A program made the translations under genes and the position numbers. This document shows positions 20,078-28,520 of a stretch of 64,000 bases of DNA, one piece after another (position 1 is the stretch's first letter; each line of letters starts with the position of its first letter). The notes under the pieces are model-generated. The model did not search any database and had not been told where the DNA came from. It saw only the letters and a list, made by a program, of their open reading frames with translations. Location: positions 1,116,001 to 1,180,000 of the forward strand of contig NZ_LZEW01000001.1 in the NCBI RefSeq assembly GCF_001676155.1, in the 5' to 3' direction. The DNA comes from Morganella psychrotolerans (GTDB lineage: Bacteria > Pseudomonadota > Gammaproteobacteria > Enterobacterales > Enterobacteriaceae).

Positions 20078-21126
20078 ATGGAAAAAACGGATGAATTGCG
20101 CACACGGGCGGTAGATAAACTGATCACCCCGTCAGCGCTGGCCGGAGAGTTCCCGGTCACCGACACAATAAATAAAAATGTGACAACGTCACGCACACGA
20201 ATTGAACGTATTCTGACCGGTGATGACCCACGTTTACTGGTTATTATCGGCCCCTGTTCCGTTCATGACACCATCGCCGCGCTGGATTATGCACAGCGCC
20301 TGAGTGAATTGCTGCCAAAATACCAGTCCCGGCTGGAAATTGTCATGCGCACCTATTTTGAAAAACCCCGCACCGTTATCGGCTGGAAAGGCTTAATCTC
20401 TGATCCGCACCTGGATAACTCCTGCCGGGTCAACGATGGTATCCGCCTGGCCCGCAAACTGCTGATTGATGTTAATGCACTGAATGTCCCGACTGCCACC
20501 GAGTTTCTCGACATGGTCACCGGGCAATATATCGCAGACTTATCAGCTGGGGCGCTATCGGCGCGCGCACGACAGAAAGCCAGATCCACCGGGAAATGGC
20601 CTCCGCGCTCTCCTGCCCGGTCGGCTTTAAAAACGGCACCGACGGCAATATTAAAATTGCCATTGATGCTATCCGCGCCGCACAGGCCGGACACATGTTT
20701 TTATCGCCGGATAAAGAAGGACAAATGACGATTTACCAGACTCAGGGAAATCCGTTCGGCCACATTATTATGCGCGGCGGTAAAACCCCGAACTATGCCG
20801 CAGGCGATATCGCGTATGCCTGTGACCAGCTCCGCCAGTTTGATTTGCCGGAACATCTGATCATTGATTTCAGCCACGGTAACTGCCAGAAAATTCACCG
20901 CCGTCAGTTAGATGTCGCCCGTGATGTATCACAGCAGATTAAAGATGGCTCCCGCGCAATTGCCGGTGTGATGGCAGAGAGTTTTATTCAGGAAGGCACA
21001 CAGAAGCTAATCAACAACAAAGCACCTGTTTACGGACAATCAATAACGGACCCATGCCTCAGTTGGGCTGATACCGTGACACTGCTGGATATCCTGGCGG
21101 ATGCCGCTGATGCCCGTTTTGTCTGA
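20078..21126 (+). pseudogene. aroH: DAHP synthase (AroH-type), interrupted by a 1-base deletion
   Basis: First enzyme of the shikimate pathway, condensing PEP and erythrose-4-phosphate. Frame 1 runs from MEKTDELRTR through IIGPCSVHD to GQYIADL, then shifts. The protein resumes in another frame as SWGAIGARTTESQIHREMASALSCPVGFKNGTDG and ends ADARFV. The break is at about 20542, where TTAATCAGC is expected and TTATCAGC is read. Adding one A gives 349 residues (E. coli AroH 348). The two open pieces are 20078-20728 and 20596-21126. The AroH (rather than AroF/G) call rests on position between ppsR and hemP. Because other indels occur in this window, it may be a sequence error rather than a dead gene. 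Confidence 0.88.
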
Positions 21127-21153
21127 TCCGTTTCAGACTGCTACAAAAAAAAT

Positions 21154-21180
21154 AGGATGCCCCGGGCATCCTGTTTTTTA
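21154..21180 (+). terminator. Rho-independent terminator of aroH
   Basis: Nine-bp stem AGGATGCCC/GGGCATCCT with a very short loop, then GTTTTTT, 28 bases after the aroH stop. Confidence 0.88.
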
Positions 21181-21302
21181 TTCATCATCCGCAGTTATCA
21201 TTCAGCCGTAATAAAGTTGAGATCCCGCTCACTTTTTTTACCAAACTCCGCACCACAGATAAAAATCCCTTGAACTCACCCTCTTCCCTGTTAATACTAT
21301 TT

Positions 21303-21321
21303 GCGAATGATAACCGATATC
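21303..21321 (+). promoter_or_regulatory. Fur box of hemP
   Basis: The 19 bases match the consensus GATAATGATAATCATTATC at 14 positions (core AATGATAA and ATATC), 14 bases before the hemP start, so they overlap the promoter or leader. Fur control of hemP and heme loci is well established in enterobacteria. Confidence 0.6.
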
Positions 21322-21334
21322 AAATAGAATAATT

Positions 21335-21529
21335 ATGGCAGAAAGTAATTCTGACGCTAAGGAATTAAGCGTTACAGGGCACGACCATCCGGCACCACGG
21401 AAAAACAGCATTGCGGTAATCAGCAGCCGGATACTCCTGGGCCCGCAAAAACGCATTATTATTCAGCATCAGAACGAGGAATATCATCTCCGTCAGACAA
21501 AAAACGGAAAACTGATCCTGACCAAGTAA
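21335..21529 (+). CDS. hemP: Hemin uptake protein HemP (YdiE)
   Basis: Small 64-residue protein of the HemP family, recognised by its C-terminal signature ILLGPQKRIIIQHQNEEYHLRQTKNGKLILTK. E. coli YdiE sits at the same place after aroH. In Yersinia and Bradyrhizobium, HemP is linked to heme receptor expression. It is the first gene of the heme locus and follows a Fur box; the receptor gene normally following hemP is absent here. Confidence 0.9.
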   Translation: MAESNSDAKELSVTGHDHPAPRKNSIAVISSRILLGPQKRIIIQHQNEEYHLRQTKNGKLILTK

Positions 21530-21651
21530 TACCCCTGCAAGCCACCCACTCCTTCCGGGCAGCCAGCTGACTTTATTGTGTAACACTCATACACAGGGTT
21601 TGCATCTGCTGCTGCCGCTTTTTGCATCATGATGTTCACTCCGAAACAACA

Positions 21652-21777
21652 TATACCCAACATCATTCAAATTGCAGGCAGGCGGCAAGGGAAGATAGAC
21701 GGGGAACATACATCAGTATGTGACCCGGCTGGCTTCACGCAGCCAACGAACCTGCGGTTTGAATGAATAAGGGTATA
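21652..21777 (+). repeat. ERIC element, full-length copy (C)
   Basis: 126 bases from TATACCC to GGGTATA with the full ERIC core (GGGGAACATACATCAGTATG). It sits between hemP and hemS, where other enterobacteria carry the heme receptor gene hemR. Directly after it, ATATCAA-TCCATG-TTGATAT (21777-21796) forms a small inverted repeat upstream of hemS. Confidence 0.92.
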
Positions 21778-21819
21778 TATCAATCCATGTTGATATAAAA
21801 ACAGTAAGGTTCTTCCACC

Positions 21820-22899
21820 ATGCACAGTGAACAGCTCACCCGCTATCTTGCCCTGAAAGAACAGGGAACCGTTATCCACGCCCGTGACATTGCCGCACTC
21901 ATGGGTATATCAGAAGCGGAACTGGCACATTGCCGCACCGGTTTTGACACGCACCGGCTGACACCTGATATCCCGGCAATCTTTCCGGCACTTGCCGCCG
22001 CCGGAGAATTAAAGGGGCTGACGCGCAACAACTATGCCGTTCATGAACATCTCGGCACCTATGAAGATGCTCAGTTTGGTGAGCATGCCTGCCTGTTGCT
22101 TAAACCATACGGGCTGGATTTACGTTTTTTCCTGTCACAGTGGAAAACGGTGTTTGCTTTTGAGGAAAAAACAGCACGCGGTCTGCGCCACAGCATCCAG
22201 TTTTTTGATAGTTATGGTGATGCCGTTCATAAAATTTATACTACGCCCGCCACAAATATGAATGTCTGGCATCAGATAACTGAACAATTCCTTACCACAG
22301 ATAACCCGTCTCTCTCTCCGGCACCACTGCCGGTTCCCGCTCACTCAACACTGACATCCGTACAGCAGGCTGAATTTACCCGCGCCTGGCAGAAAATGAC
22401 GGATGTTCATCAGTTTTTTATTTTGCTGAAAAAATTCAATATCAGCCGGTTGCAGGCATTCCGGTATGTCGGCAACCCGTTGGCTCAGCGCGTGGATAAC
22501 AATGCATTATCCCGCATACTGGCTCTTTGTACGGCACAGCAGAATGATATTATGATATTTGTCGCCAACCGGGGCTGTGTGCAGATTTTTACCGGTGCCG
22601 TTGCCCGCACGGAACCTTACCTCAGCCCTCAGAACGAACAACGCTGGATCAATATTTTCAATCCTGAATTTACCCTTCATCTGGTCGAGTCTGCCATTAC
22701 GGAATCATGGATAACCCGTAAACCCACAAAAGACGGTATTGTCACCAGCCTGGAACTGTTTGATGCAGATGGTCAGCAAATTGCTCAGTTGTTCGGACAA
22801 CGCACTGAAGGTGAGCCTGAACAGGACGTGTGGCGGACACAGATAAACGCACTGCCGGCTGAACTGTCAGACACACCGGATGATGAGGCCGCCGCATGA
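21820..22899 (+). CDS. hemS: Heme-degrading/heme carrier protein HemS (HmuS/ChuS)
   Basis: Cytosolic protein of 359 residues made of two similar halves, each about 170 residues, as in HemS/ChuS. These proteins bind incoming heme and in some species cleave it to release iron. Recognisable stretches are LTRNNYAVHEHLGTY, FFLSQWKTVFAFE and VANRGCVQIFTGAV, plus FNPEFTLHLVESAITESWITRKP. The ribosome-binding site is AAGG nine bases before the ATG. The stop overlaps the hmuT start (ATGA), so the transport genes are translationally coupled. Expected to be induced under iron limitation. Confidence 0.93.
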   Translation: MHSEQLTRYLALKEQGTVIHARDIAALMGISEAELAHCRTGFDTHRLTPDIPAIFPALAAAGELKGLTRNNYAVHEHLGTYEDAQFGEHACLLLKPYGLDLRFFLSQWKTVFAFEEKTARGLRHSIQFFDSYGDAVHKIYTTPATNMNVWHQITEQFLTTDNPSLSPAPLPVPAHSTLTSVQQAEFTRAWQKMTDVHQFFILLKKFNISRLQAFRYVGNPLAQRVDNNALSRILALCTAQQNDIMIFVANRGCVQIFTGAVARTEPYLSPQNEQRWINIFNPEFTLHLVESAITESWITRKPTKDGIVTSLELFDADGQQIAQLFGQRTEGEPEQDVWRTQINALPAELSDTPDDEAAA

Positions 22900-23723
22900 G
22901 ATCTCTCCTTCTGCTTATTCTGTTATTTACCTGTTCTTCCGCGTTAAGCGAACATCGCCGCATAATCACGCTCGGCGGTGATGTGACAGAGATTGTTTTC
23001 GCACTCGGTGCCGGAGACCGGGTTATCGCCCGCGATACGACCAGCGAACACCCGCCGGAAGTGAAACAACTGCCGGATGTCGGTTATTTTCGCCTGCTTA
23101 ATGCCGAGGGGCTGCTTGCATTACAGCCATCCCTGATCCTCGCCAGCGAACTGGCTTATCCCTCCGCCGTTCTGAAACAGGTAAGTGCTGCCGGCGTATC
23201 CGTGATAACAATCAGTGCCACACCAGGTCTGAGTGCGATCACCACAAAAATCAGTCAGATTGCCGATGCACTGGCACTGCAAACCGAGGCTGAACCACTC
23301 ATTGCGGAGATCCGTAATCAACTTGATGCCGTTAAACAAACCCCGTTACCGGTAAAAGTACTGTTCCTGCTTAATCACAGCGGAACCGCTCCGCTGGCTG
23401 CGGGTCAGAACACTGCCGCAGACAGTATTATCCGCGCAGCCGGCGGACAAAATGCTGTCACCACATTTCAGCGCTACCGCCCGCTGTCTGCTGAAGGCAT
23501 GATAGCCACACAGCCGGATCTTATTGTGATCACCCGCAACGGATTACTTTCAGCGGATAACACAGAGGCATTGTGGCAACTGCCGGGGCTGGCTCAGACA
23601 CCTGCCGGACAGCGTAAGCGGGTGCTGGTCGTTGATGACATGGGCTTTCTTGGTTTCGGATTACAGACACCCGCGACATTGCATCAGTTGCGCCGGGCGA
23701 TGGAGGGGACAGCCTCACTATGA
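22896..23723 (+). CDS. hmuT: Periplasmic heme-binding protein HmuT
   Basis: Substrate-binding protein of the heme ABC transporter, 275 residues. It has a signal peptide of about 19 residues (MRSLLLLILLFTCSSALS) and two lobes, starting with RRIITLGGDVTEIVFALGAGDRVIARDTTS as in HmuT/BtuF-type class III binding proteins. A tyrosine expected to hold heme is probably that in VGYFRLLNAEG. It overlaps hemS and hmuU by four bases each. Confidence 0.93.
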   Translation: MRSLLLLILLFTCSSALSEHRRIITLGGDVTEIVFALGAGDRVIARDTTSEHPPEVKQLPDVGYFRLLNAEGLLALQPSLILASELAYPSAVLKQVSAAGVSVITISATPGLSAITTKISQIADALALQTEAEPLIAEIRNQLDAVKQTPLPVKVLFLLNHSGTAPLAAGQNTAADSIIRAAGGQNAVTTFQRYRPLSAEGMIATQPDLIVITRNGLLSADNTEALWQLPGLAQTPAGQRKRVLVVDDMGFLGFGLQTPATLHQLRRAMEGTASL

Positions 23724-24712
23724 ACCGGCAATCCCGCCACCGGCTGCGCAGCACTTTTCTGTTATTTTTGCTGCTGTCCATGACCTTTACTGCCATGAAT
23801 ACCGGCGGATTACCGGTTTCATTAGGTACTTTTTTACGGGGCGAGATAACCCCGCAGCTCTGGCAAATCTGGCTTTCTGTCCGCCTGCCACGCGTTGTGC
23901 TGGCAATATTAACCGGTGCGGCACTGGCAACCGCAGGAGTTCTGCTGCAAGGACTGTTCCGCAACCCGCTGGCTGACCCCGGTTTGTTAGGCATAAGCAG
24001 TGGTGCCGCAGTAATGGTGGCTCTCGGTATTGTTTTTATTGCACCACATCTGTCCGGTTATGCCGCTATGTATCTGCCGGTTTTTATGGCTTTCGCCGGA
24101 GCGCTCTGTGTTACCGGCTTTATCTTTATGCTCAACCGGCAACGCCAGCCCCTGCTCAGGCTGCTGCTGTGCGGTATTGCCATCAATGCTATCGGAATGT
24201 CATTCGTCGGGATGCTTAATTACATAAGTGATGATCAGCAACTGCGCCAGTTTTCTCTCTGGATGACGGGAGCCACCGGACATATCAGTTGGTCATTACT
24301 GTTGCCCGCACTAATAATGTCAATACCCGTCTTTTATATCGCCCTGCGGTTGTCGCGTTCACTGGATCTTATCCAGCTTGGTGAAGAAGAGGCACATTAC
24401 GCCGGTATTAATATCCGCCAGACACAGCGGCGGGTATTGCTGCTCAGTGCTTTCCTGGCAGGTACTGCGGTTGCCCTGTGCGGCGTAATCGGTTTTATCG
24501 GACTGGTTATCCCTCACCTGATGCGGATGATGTTTGGTTATCATCACTATCTGCTGCTGCTCACCTCGGCGATTGGCGGTGCACTGCTGCTTCTGTTGTC
24601 AGACACCCTTGCGCGGACACTGGTGATGCCGGCTGAAATCCCTGTCGGGTTATTAACCGGGTTGCTGGGTGCGCCTTACTTTCTGTGGCTGATTTTTTCG
24701 GTGAAAGAATAA
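23720..24712 (+). CDS. hmuU: Heme ABC transporter permease HmuU
   Basis: FecCD/BtuC-family inner membrane permease of 330 residues with about ten transmembrane segments. Family motifs seen: RLPRVVLAILTGAALATAGVLLQG, RNPLADPGLLGISSGA, and GFIGLVIPHLMRMMFG, the cytoplasmic loop that contacts the ATPase. Forms HmuU2V2 with the adjacent HmuV. Starts inside the hmuT stop (ATGA). Confidence 0.94.
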   Translation: MNRQSRHRLRSTFLLFLLLSMTFTAMNTGGLPVSLGTFLRGEITPQLWQIWLSVRLPRVVLAILTGAALATAGVLLQGLFRNPLADPGLLGISSGAAVMVALGIVFIAPHLSGYAAMYLPVFMAFAGALCVTGFIFMLNRQRQPLLRLLLCGIAINAIGMSFVGMLNYISDDQQLRQFSLWMTGATGHISWSLLLPALIMSIPVFYIALRLSRSLDLIQLGEEEAHYAGINIRQTQRRVLLLSAFLAGTAVALCGVIGFIGLVIPHLMRMMFGYHHYLLLLTSAIGGALLLLLSDTLARTLVMPAEIPVGLLTGLLGAPYFLWLIFSVKE

Positions 24713-24713
24713 T

Positions 24714-25505
24714 ATGAGTGAGAAAACGGATAACGTGCCTGCCCCGCTGCTCACGGCACGCAATATCAGTTTTACCTGCGGGAAACGCTATCTTATCAGG
24801 GATATTTCATTAACACTGAACTGCGGAGAAATGACCGCAATTATCGGACCGAATGGTGCCGGAAAATCGACACTGCTGCGGTTACTCAGCGGCTATCATG
24901 CCGCTGATACCGGGCAGATTACTATCCGGAATAAACCATTACAGGCATGGTCAGCTGACGCTCTGGCGCGTATCCGTGCCGTCATGACACAGCATACCCG
25001 GATTTCTGTCCCATATCCGGTAAGGGATATCATTACCCTGGGGTGTTTATCGCAGAAACCGCATGTATTACAGAACGTAATCAAACTAACTGCCTGTGAG
25101 CCTTTACTGGCCCGGTGCTGGCATACACTTTCCGGTGGCGAACAACAGCGGGTTCATCTGGCGCGGGCACTGATGCAATTAGGTGATACATCACACAGCG
25201 CCTGTCTGCTTTTCCTGGATGAACCCACCGCAGCATTGGATCTCTATCACCAGCAATCGCTGCTGCGGATGCTGAAACAGCAGACAACAAACAGCCCGCT
25301 GGCTGTCTGCTGCATTCTGCATGATCTGAACCTGGCATCCCTCTATGCAGACCGTATCATTTTGCTGCATAACGGCACTATTGCCGCACAGGGTAAGGCG
25401 GAGGAAGTACTGAACACACCATTGCTGACTGCGGTTTATCAAGCGGCACTGGTGACTGACAGGCATCCGGTTACCGGCAAACCGAGGGTATTCCTGAATC
25501 CTTAG
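24714..25505 (+). CDS. hmuV: Heme ABC transporter ATPase HmuV
   Basis: ATP-binding subunit of the heme importer, 263 residues. It contains Walker A GPNGAGKST near residue 45, signature LSGGEQQRVHLARAL, Walker B LLFLDEPTAALD and the H-loop ILHDLN. It begins one base after the hmuU stop and is the last gene of the hem operon. It converges with the minus-strand membrane gene that ends three bases later, with no obvious terminator in between. Confidence 0.95.
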   Translation: MSEKTDNVPAPLLTARNISFTCGKRYLIRDISLTLNCGEMTAIIGPNGAGKSTLLRLLSGYHAADTGQITIRNKPLQAWSADALARIRAVMTQHTRISVPYPVRDIITLGCLSQKPHVLQNVIKLTACEPLLARCWHTLSGGEQQRVHLARALMQLGDTSHSACLLFLDEPTAALDLYHQQSLLRMLKQQTTNSPLAVCCILHDLNLASLYADRIILLHNGTIAAQGKAEEVLNTPLLTAVYQAALVTDRHPVTGKPRVFLNP

Positions 25506-25508
25506 ATT

Positions 25509-26139
25509 TTATTCCGCCCCGTTATTTTTTACCGTGACGTCCGGCATCCGGTAAAAAATAACGGCAGAAAGCAGGCAGAGAGTATATCCGAGCAATTCAC
25601 ACCCTTCTTCTGCCAGATTTTTTGCCAGCCGGTTAAAATCATCACCCATAATGCCGCGCCATAGTATCCCCATACCAAACAACCGGGAAAAAACCAGGAC
25701 AATAAGCAAACCGGTAACCATCATGCCGTAGCTGCGGTGAGAAACAAACCGGTATAACCCGCCGGTTGCTGCGCGGGGATGCAGCAAGGCATACAATACT
25801 GCCGCAACAGCCACCGGTACCGCAAACCAGAACCATGCGCCGTGAGCGATGTAATCAAACAGCTGATCCAACTCTCTGATTAGCATACAGGTAAAGAATC
25901 CTGCCACCAGGAAAAAACCGGCGCGGTACTCCGGCTCACGGATACCTTTGCGGGCAAACAAGACAACAACCACCAGTAACATTATCTCAGCAACTATCTC
26001 CGTCACTGAGTCTTCCCCTAAATCGTTCTTCAGAACAAGGATATCGATAAAAAGTAAACTGGTACTGGCTGCCATGATCAGTGCCAATAAAAAAAAAGCG
26101 CCCCATCGCGCTAAAAAGGAAACTAAATTGTTGTGACAT
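25509..26139 (-). CDS. Unrecognised inner membrane protein, start region frameshifted
   Basis: I do not recognise this family. About five hydrophobic helices alternate with conserved-looking polar patches (RELDQLFD, HGAWFWFAV, VSHRSYGMM, EEGCELLGYTL). As read, the open frame begins only at a poor TTG (26087). Upstream, ATG at 26139 has a good AGGA ribosome-binding site and encodes MSQQFSFLFSAMGRFF in another frame. Nine A residues at 26089-26097 separate the two. With eight, one frame of 209 residues results, with a hydrophobic start. It may be a sequencing error or a slippage-prone tract. It converges with hmuV, and a Fur-like motif lies upstream, so an iron-linked role is a guess. Confidence 0.7.
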
Positions 26140-26252
26140 AACTATCCTGAATTTTATTTTTAATCGGCAGATTCTATCGATTTCAGAATTTATTTTGGTA
26201 ACATTTGGTGCTATCGGCTGGGAATTCAGTGATTGGTTTTGCCTATTGCTCT

Positions 26253-26271
26253 GATAATGAGAATCAGTCAT
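26253..26271 (+). promoter_or_regulatory. Fur-like box in the divergent region
   Basis: GATAATGAGAATCAGTCAT matches the Fur consensus at 14 of 19 positions, with a perfect first half. It lies 114 bases upstream of the membrane gene (minus strand) and 109 bases upstream of the AraC-type regulator (plus strand). Which gene it serves is unknown. Confidence 0.4.
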
Positions 26272-26379
26272 GAAAGGCACGATTTGCCTACACATTTCTT
26301 GGAAAATTCATAAAATAGGATTAAATAAGATATATCGATAACCAAAATTTATTTTGTAAGCCCGCTTTGGGAGGCAAAC

Positions 26380-26748
26380 ATGTCAGAGAGCGTAGTGAAC
26401 GACATCATCAAATGGCTGGAAACCCAGTTACAGCGTAATGAAGGGATTAAAATCGATACTATTGCGGATAAAAGTGGTTATTCAAAATGGCATCTTCAGC
26501 GTATTTTTAAAGATATTAAGGGATGTACGTTAGGCGAGTACGTCCGCAAACGCCGCTTGCTGGAAGCCGCGAAGTCCCTGCGTGACAACAACATGTCAAT
26601 TCTGGACATCGCGTTACAGTATGGTTTCAGCTCACAGGCAACATTTACCCGGATCTTTAAAAAGCATTTCAATACTACCCCGGCAAAATTCCGCGATAAT
26701 GGTCAGCTCCCGGAAACAAAACGTTTTATGGATTGCCGCGCATTCTGA
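26380..26748 (+). CDS. AraC-family activator, MarA/SoxS/PqrA type
   Basis: 122-residue stand-alone DNA-binding domain with two helix-turn-helix motifs: IDTIADKSGYSKWHLQRIFK (about 25-44) and MSILDIALQYGFSSQATFTRIFKK (about 72-95). The RRLLEAAKSLR linker helix is typical of MarA, SoxS, RamA and of PqrA/AarP in Proteus and Providencia. Such proteins switch on acrAB, micF-type and stress genes and cause multidrug tolerance when over-expressed. I cannot tell which paralogue it is. It has a GGGAGG ribosome-binding site before the ATG and is transcribed alone, ending at a bidirectional terminator shared with lplA. Confidence 0.88.
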   Translation: MSESVVNDIIKWLETQLQRNEGIKIDTIADKSGYSKWHLQRIFKDIKGCTLGEYVRKRRLLEAAKSLRDNNMSILDIALQYGFSSQATFTRIFKKHFNTTPAKFRDNGQLPETKRFMDCRAF

Positions 26749-26756
26749 AAGACCGA

Positions 26757-26797
26757 AAATATCCCCGTCCGCCACTGAGCGACAAACGGGGATATTT
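26757..26797. terminator. Bidirectional terminator between the AraC-type gene and lplA
   Basis: AAATATCCCCGT pairs with ACGGGGATATTT around a 16-base loop, with a T run on the plus side and an A run on the minus side. Confidence 0.85.
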
Positions 26798-27814
26798 TTA
26801 TTGCAGTTCTGTTTTCAGCCAATTATTTAACTGCTGTAATTCATCAGCTCTGTCCGGATAACGGGTTTCAAGCCCTGCCAGAATATGACTTACAGCATCT
26901 GAGCTGTACCGCACCCCGGTCAGTAATGCCGCGAACGCCTCTAATGGTGCGGGGTCAAGACTGTCCGTAAAAATCTGTGCACGCGTAATAATGCCGCGCT
27001 CCACATCAAAGTGCAGCTCAATTCCGCCCCACTTAAAGCGGGTATCCAGTAAGTGACTGAACGCCGGGGCATTACCGAAATTCCATTCCCAGCTGCTTTG
27101 TTTTGCAAATGTTTCCGCGAAACCGGGTAAGTCCGGCAGAGACTGCGGAGAAATTAGCTCGGCCTCCGCTTTTTCACCGTAATAATCAAAAAATGCCGCT
27201 TTAATTGCATCGCATACCTGGTCATGGTCAATACCGGGTAATATTTCAGCCAGATTGGTCACACGCGAACGAACTGATGTAATACCTTTTGCCTGTAATT
27301 TTTTCGGATCCGGATTCAGATAGTCAGCCAGTCTGCTCAGATCGGCATTAATTAATACCGTGCCATGATGAAAACCGCGATCTTTTGTCTCGCGATACGC
27401 TGAACCGGAAATTTTTCGTTCCCCGTCAGCGGTTTCAACCACTAAATCATTACGTCCGGACGCAGAGACTGAAATACCCAGCCCGGATAATCCGTCCAGA
27501 ATAATATTGGTGGAAACCGTTTTATCATATTCCGGTTTTCCCGCCATAAAGGTAAAATTTGTATTACCGAGATCATGAAATACCGCACCACCGCCACTGC
27601 TGCGCCGGGCTAATTTAATATTATCGGCATCCATTTTACGGGTATTGCACTCTTTCCACGGGTTTTGCGCCCGCCCGATAACCACGGTGTCATTATTGCG
27701 CCACAGAAAAAGAACGCGCTGATCCGCAGGCATTTGCCGGAAAATACACTCTTCAACAGCAAGGTTAAACCACGGATCATAAGAATCAGAAATAAAAAGA
27801 CGAAGCGACGTCAT
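26798..27814 (-). CDS. lplA: Lipoate-protein ligase A
   Basis: Activates free lipoate with ATP and attaches it to E2 and H-protein lysines. 338 residues, the same length as E. coli LplA. The lipoate-binding loop [12 protein letters not shown] is at residues 70-81, and the catalytic lysine region [20 protein letters not shown] near 133 is intact. The C-terminal accessory domain is present. Single gene with a terminator after it; the start [22 protein letters not shown] matches the family. Confidence 0.96.
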   Translation of the reverse strand: MTSLRLFISDSYDPWFNLAVEECIFRQMPADQRVLFLWRNNDTVVIGRAQNPWKECNTRKMDADNIKLARRSSGGGAVFHDLGNTNFTFMAGKPEYDKTVSTNIILDGLSGLGISVSASGRNDLVVETADGERKISGSAYRETKDRGFHHGTVLINADLSRLADYLNPDPKKLQAKGITSVRSRVTNLAEILPGIDHDQVCDAIKAAFFDYYGEKAEAELISPQSLPDLPGFAETFAKQSSWEWNFGNAPAFSHLLDTRFKWGGIELHFDVERGIITRAQIFTDSLDPAPLEAFAALLTGVRYSSDAVSHILAGLETRYPDRADELQQLNNWLKTELQ

Positions 27815-27901
27815 GTTGTCTCCCGGAAAAATAAGCTGCCATTACGATAGCATATTTACCCCGGTGATTTTGGCATTACGTGGAGTATGAAGTGAGATAA
27901 A

Positions 27902-28387
27902 TTACAGCCTGCGCGCCTGCCAGAATACTTTTTGCCAGTAAACATTATCAAGACTCGAACGCATTACACCTTTACTGGTGGATGCATGAATAAATGCACG
28001 ATCTGAATCGTAAATACCCACATGCAATCCATTTTCACCACTACCGGTCTTAAAGAAAACCAGGTCGCCGGGCTGAAGATCATCAACATCAATCCGGGTA
28101 CCGTATGATGTTTGTGCTTTTGTTGTCCGGGGTAATGAAATAGCGAAGCGATCAAAGAAAGTCCGGTAAACAAAACCCGAGCAATCGACACCATTTAAAT
28201 CCATTCCGCCATAATGATAAGGTGTACCATGCCATTGTGATAATTGCTCACGCAATTGGGCAATAACCATTATCGGGTCAGATAATTCAGTTTTAACCGG
28301 CGGTGCGTGATATTTACGCGGGGATGATGAGCAGCCGACGACCACTAATACACAGATAAAAAGCAGACAACGGCACAGCATTTTCAT
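27902..28387 (-). CDS. nlpC: Lipoprotein NlpC, NlpC/P60 peptidase
   Basis: Probable outer-membrane-anchored endopeptidase of 161 residues. The lipobox VVVGC gives Cys19 as the lipidation site. The NlpC/P60 catalytic triad appears as Cys69 (GVDCSGFV), His122 (GLHVGIYD) and His134 (FIHAST). The end GVMRSSLDNVYWQKVFWQARRL is nearly the same as E. coli NlpC. The start chosen gives a normal signal peptide, although an in-frame ATG lies 13 codons upstream (28426). In E. coli nlpC follows btuD directly; here the arn operon lies between them. Confidence 0.93.
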   Translation of the reverse strand: MKMLCRCLLFICVLVVVGCSSSPRKYHAPPVKTELSDPIMVIAQLREQLSQWHGTPYHYGGMDLNGVDCSGFVYRTFFDRFAISLPRTTKAQTSYGTRIDVDDLQPGDLVFFKTGSGENGLHVGIYDSDRAFIHASTSKGVMRSSLDNVYWQKVFWQARRL

Positions 28388-28471
28388 ATTTTCATTCCCG
28401 TATGTAAACTGACTTTCAACCCGCATTACTGTATTGATATCTGCGGGTGAAAGTCAATCTTTCATCTATTT

Positions 28472-28520
28472 TATACCCAACGTCATTCAGGATGCCACCA
28501 ACTAACCTGCAGTAATTAAG
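28472..28520 (+). repeat. ERIC remnant (D)
   Basis: Starts with the intact ERIC left end (TATACCCAACGTCATTCAGG), then collapses into a degenerate CCAACTAACCTGCAG right part. The middle is lost and the right end runs into the stop codon of the second arnT. Confidence 0.65.

Noticed and set aside
19909..20094. Short plus-strand frame with one hydrophobic helix (61 codons) ahead of aroH
   Set aside because: It spans the inverted repeat and CRP-like site, overlaps the aroH start, has no clear ribosome-binding site, and its protein looks like nothing I know.
21667..21879. Minus-strand open frame of 70 codons between hemP and hemS
   Set aside because: Mostly ERIC copy C plus antisense of hemS; no ribosome-binding site or family resemblance.
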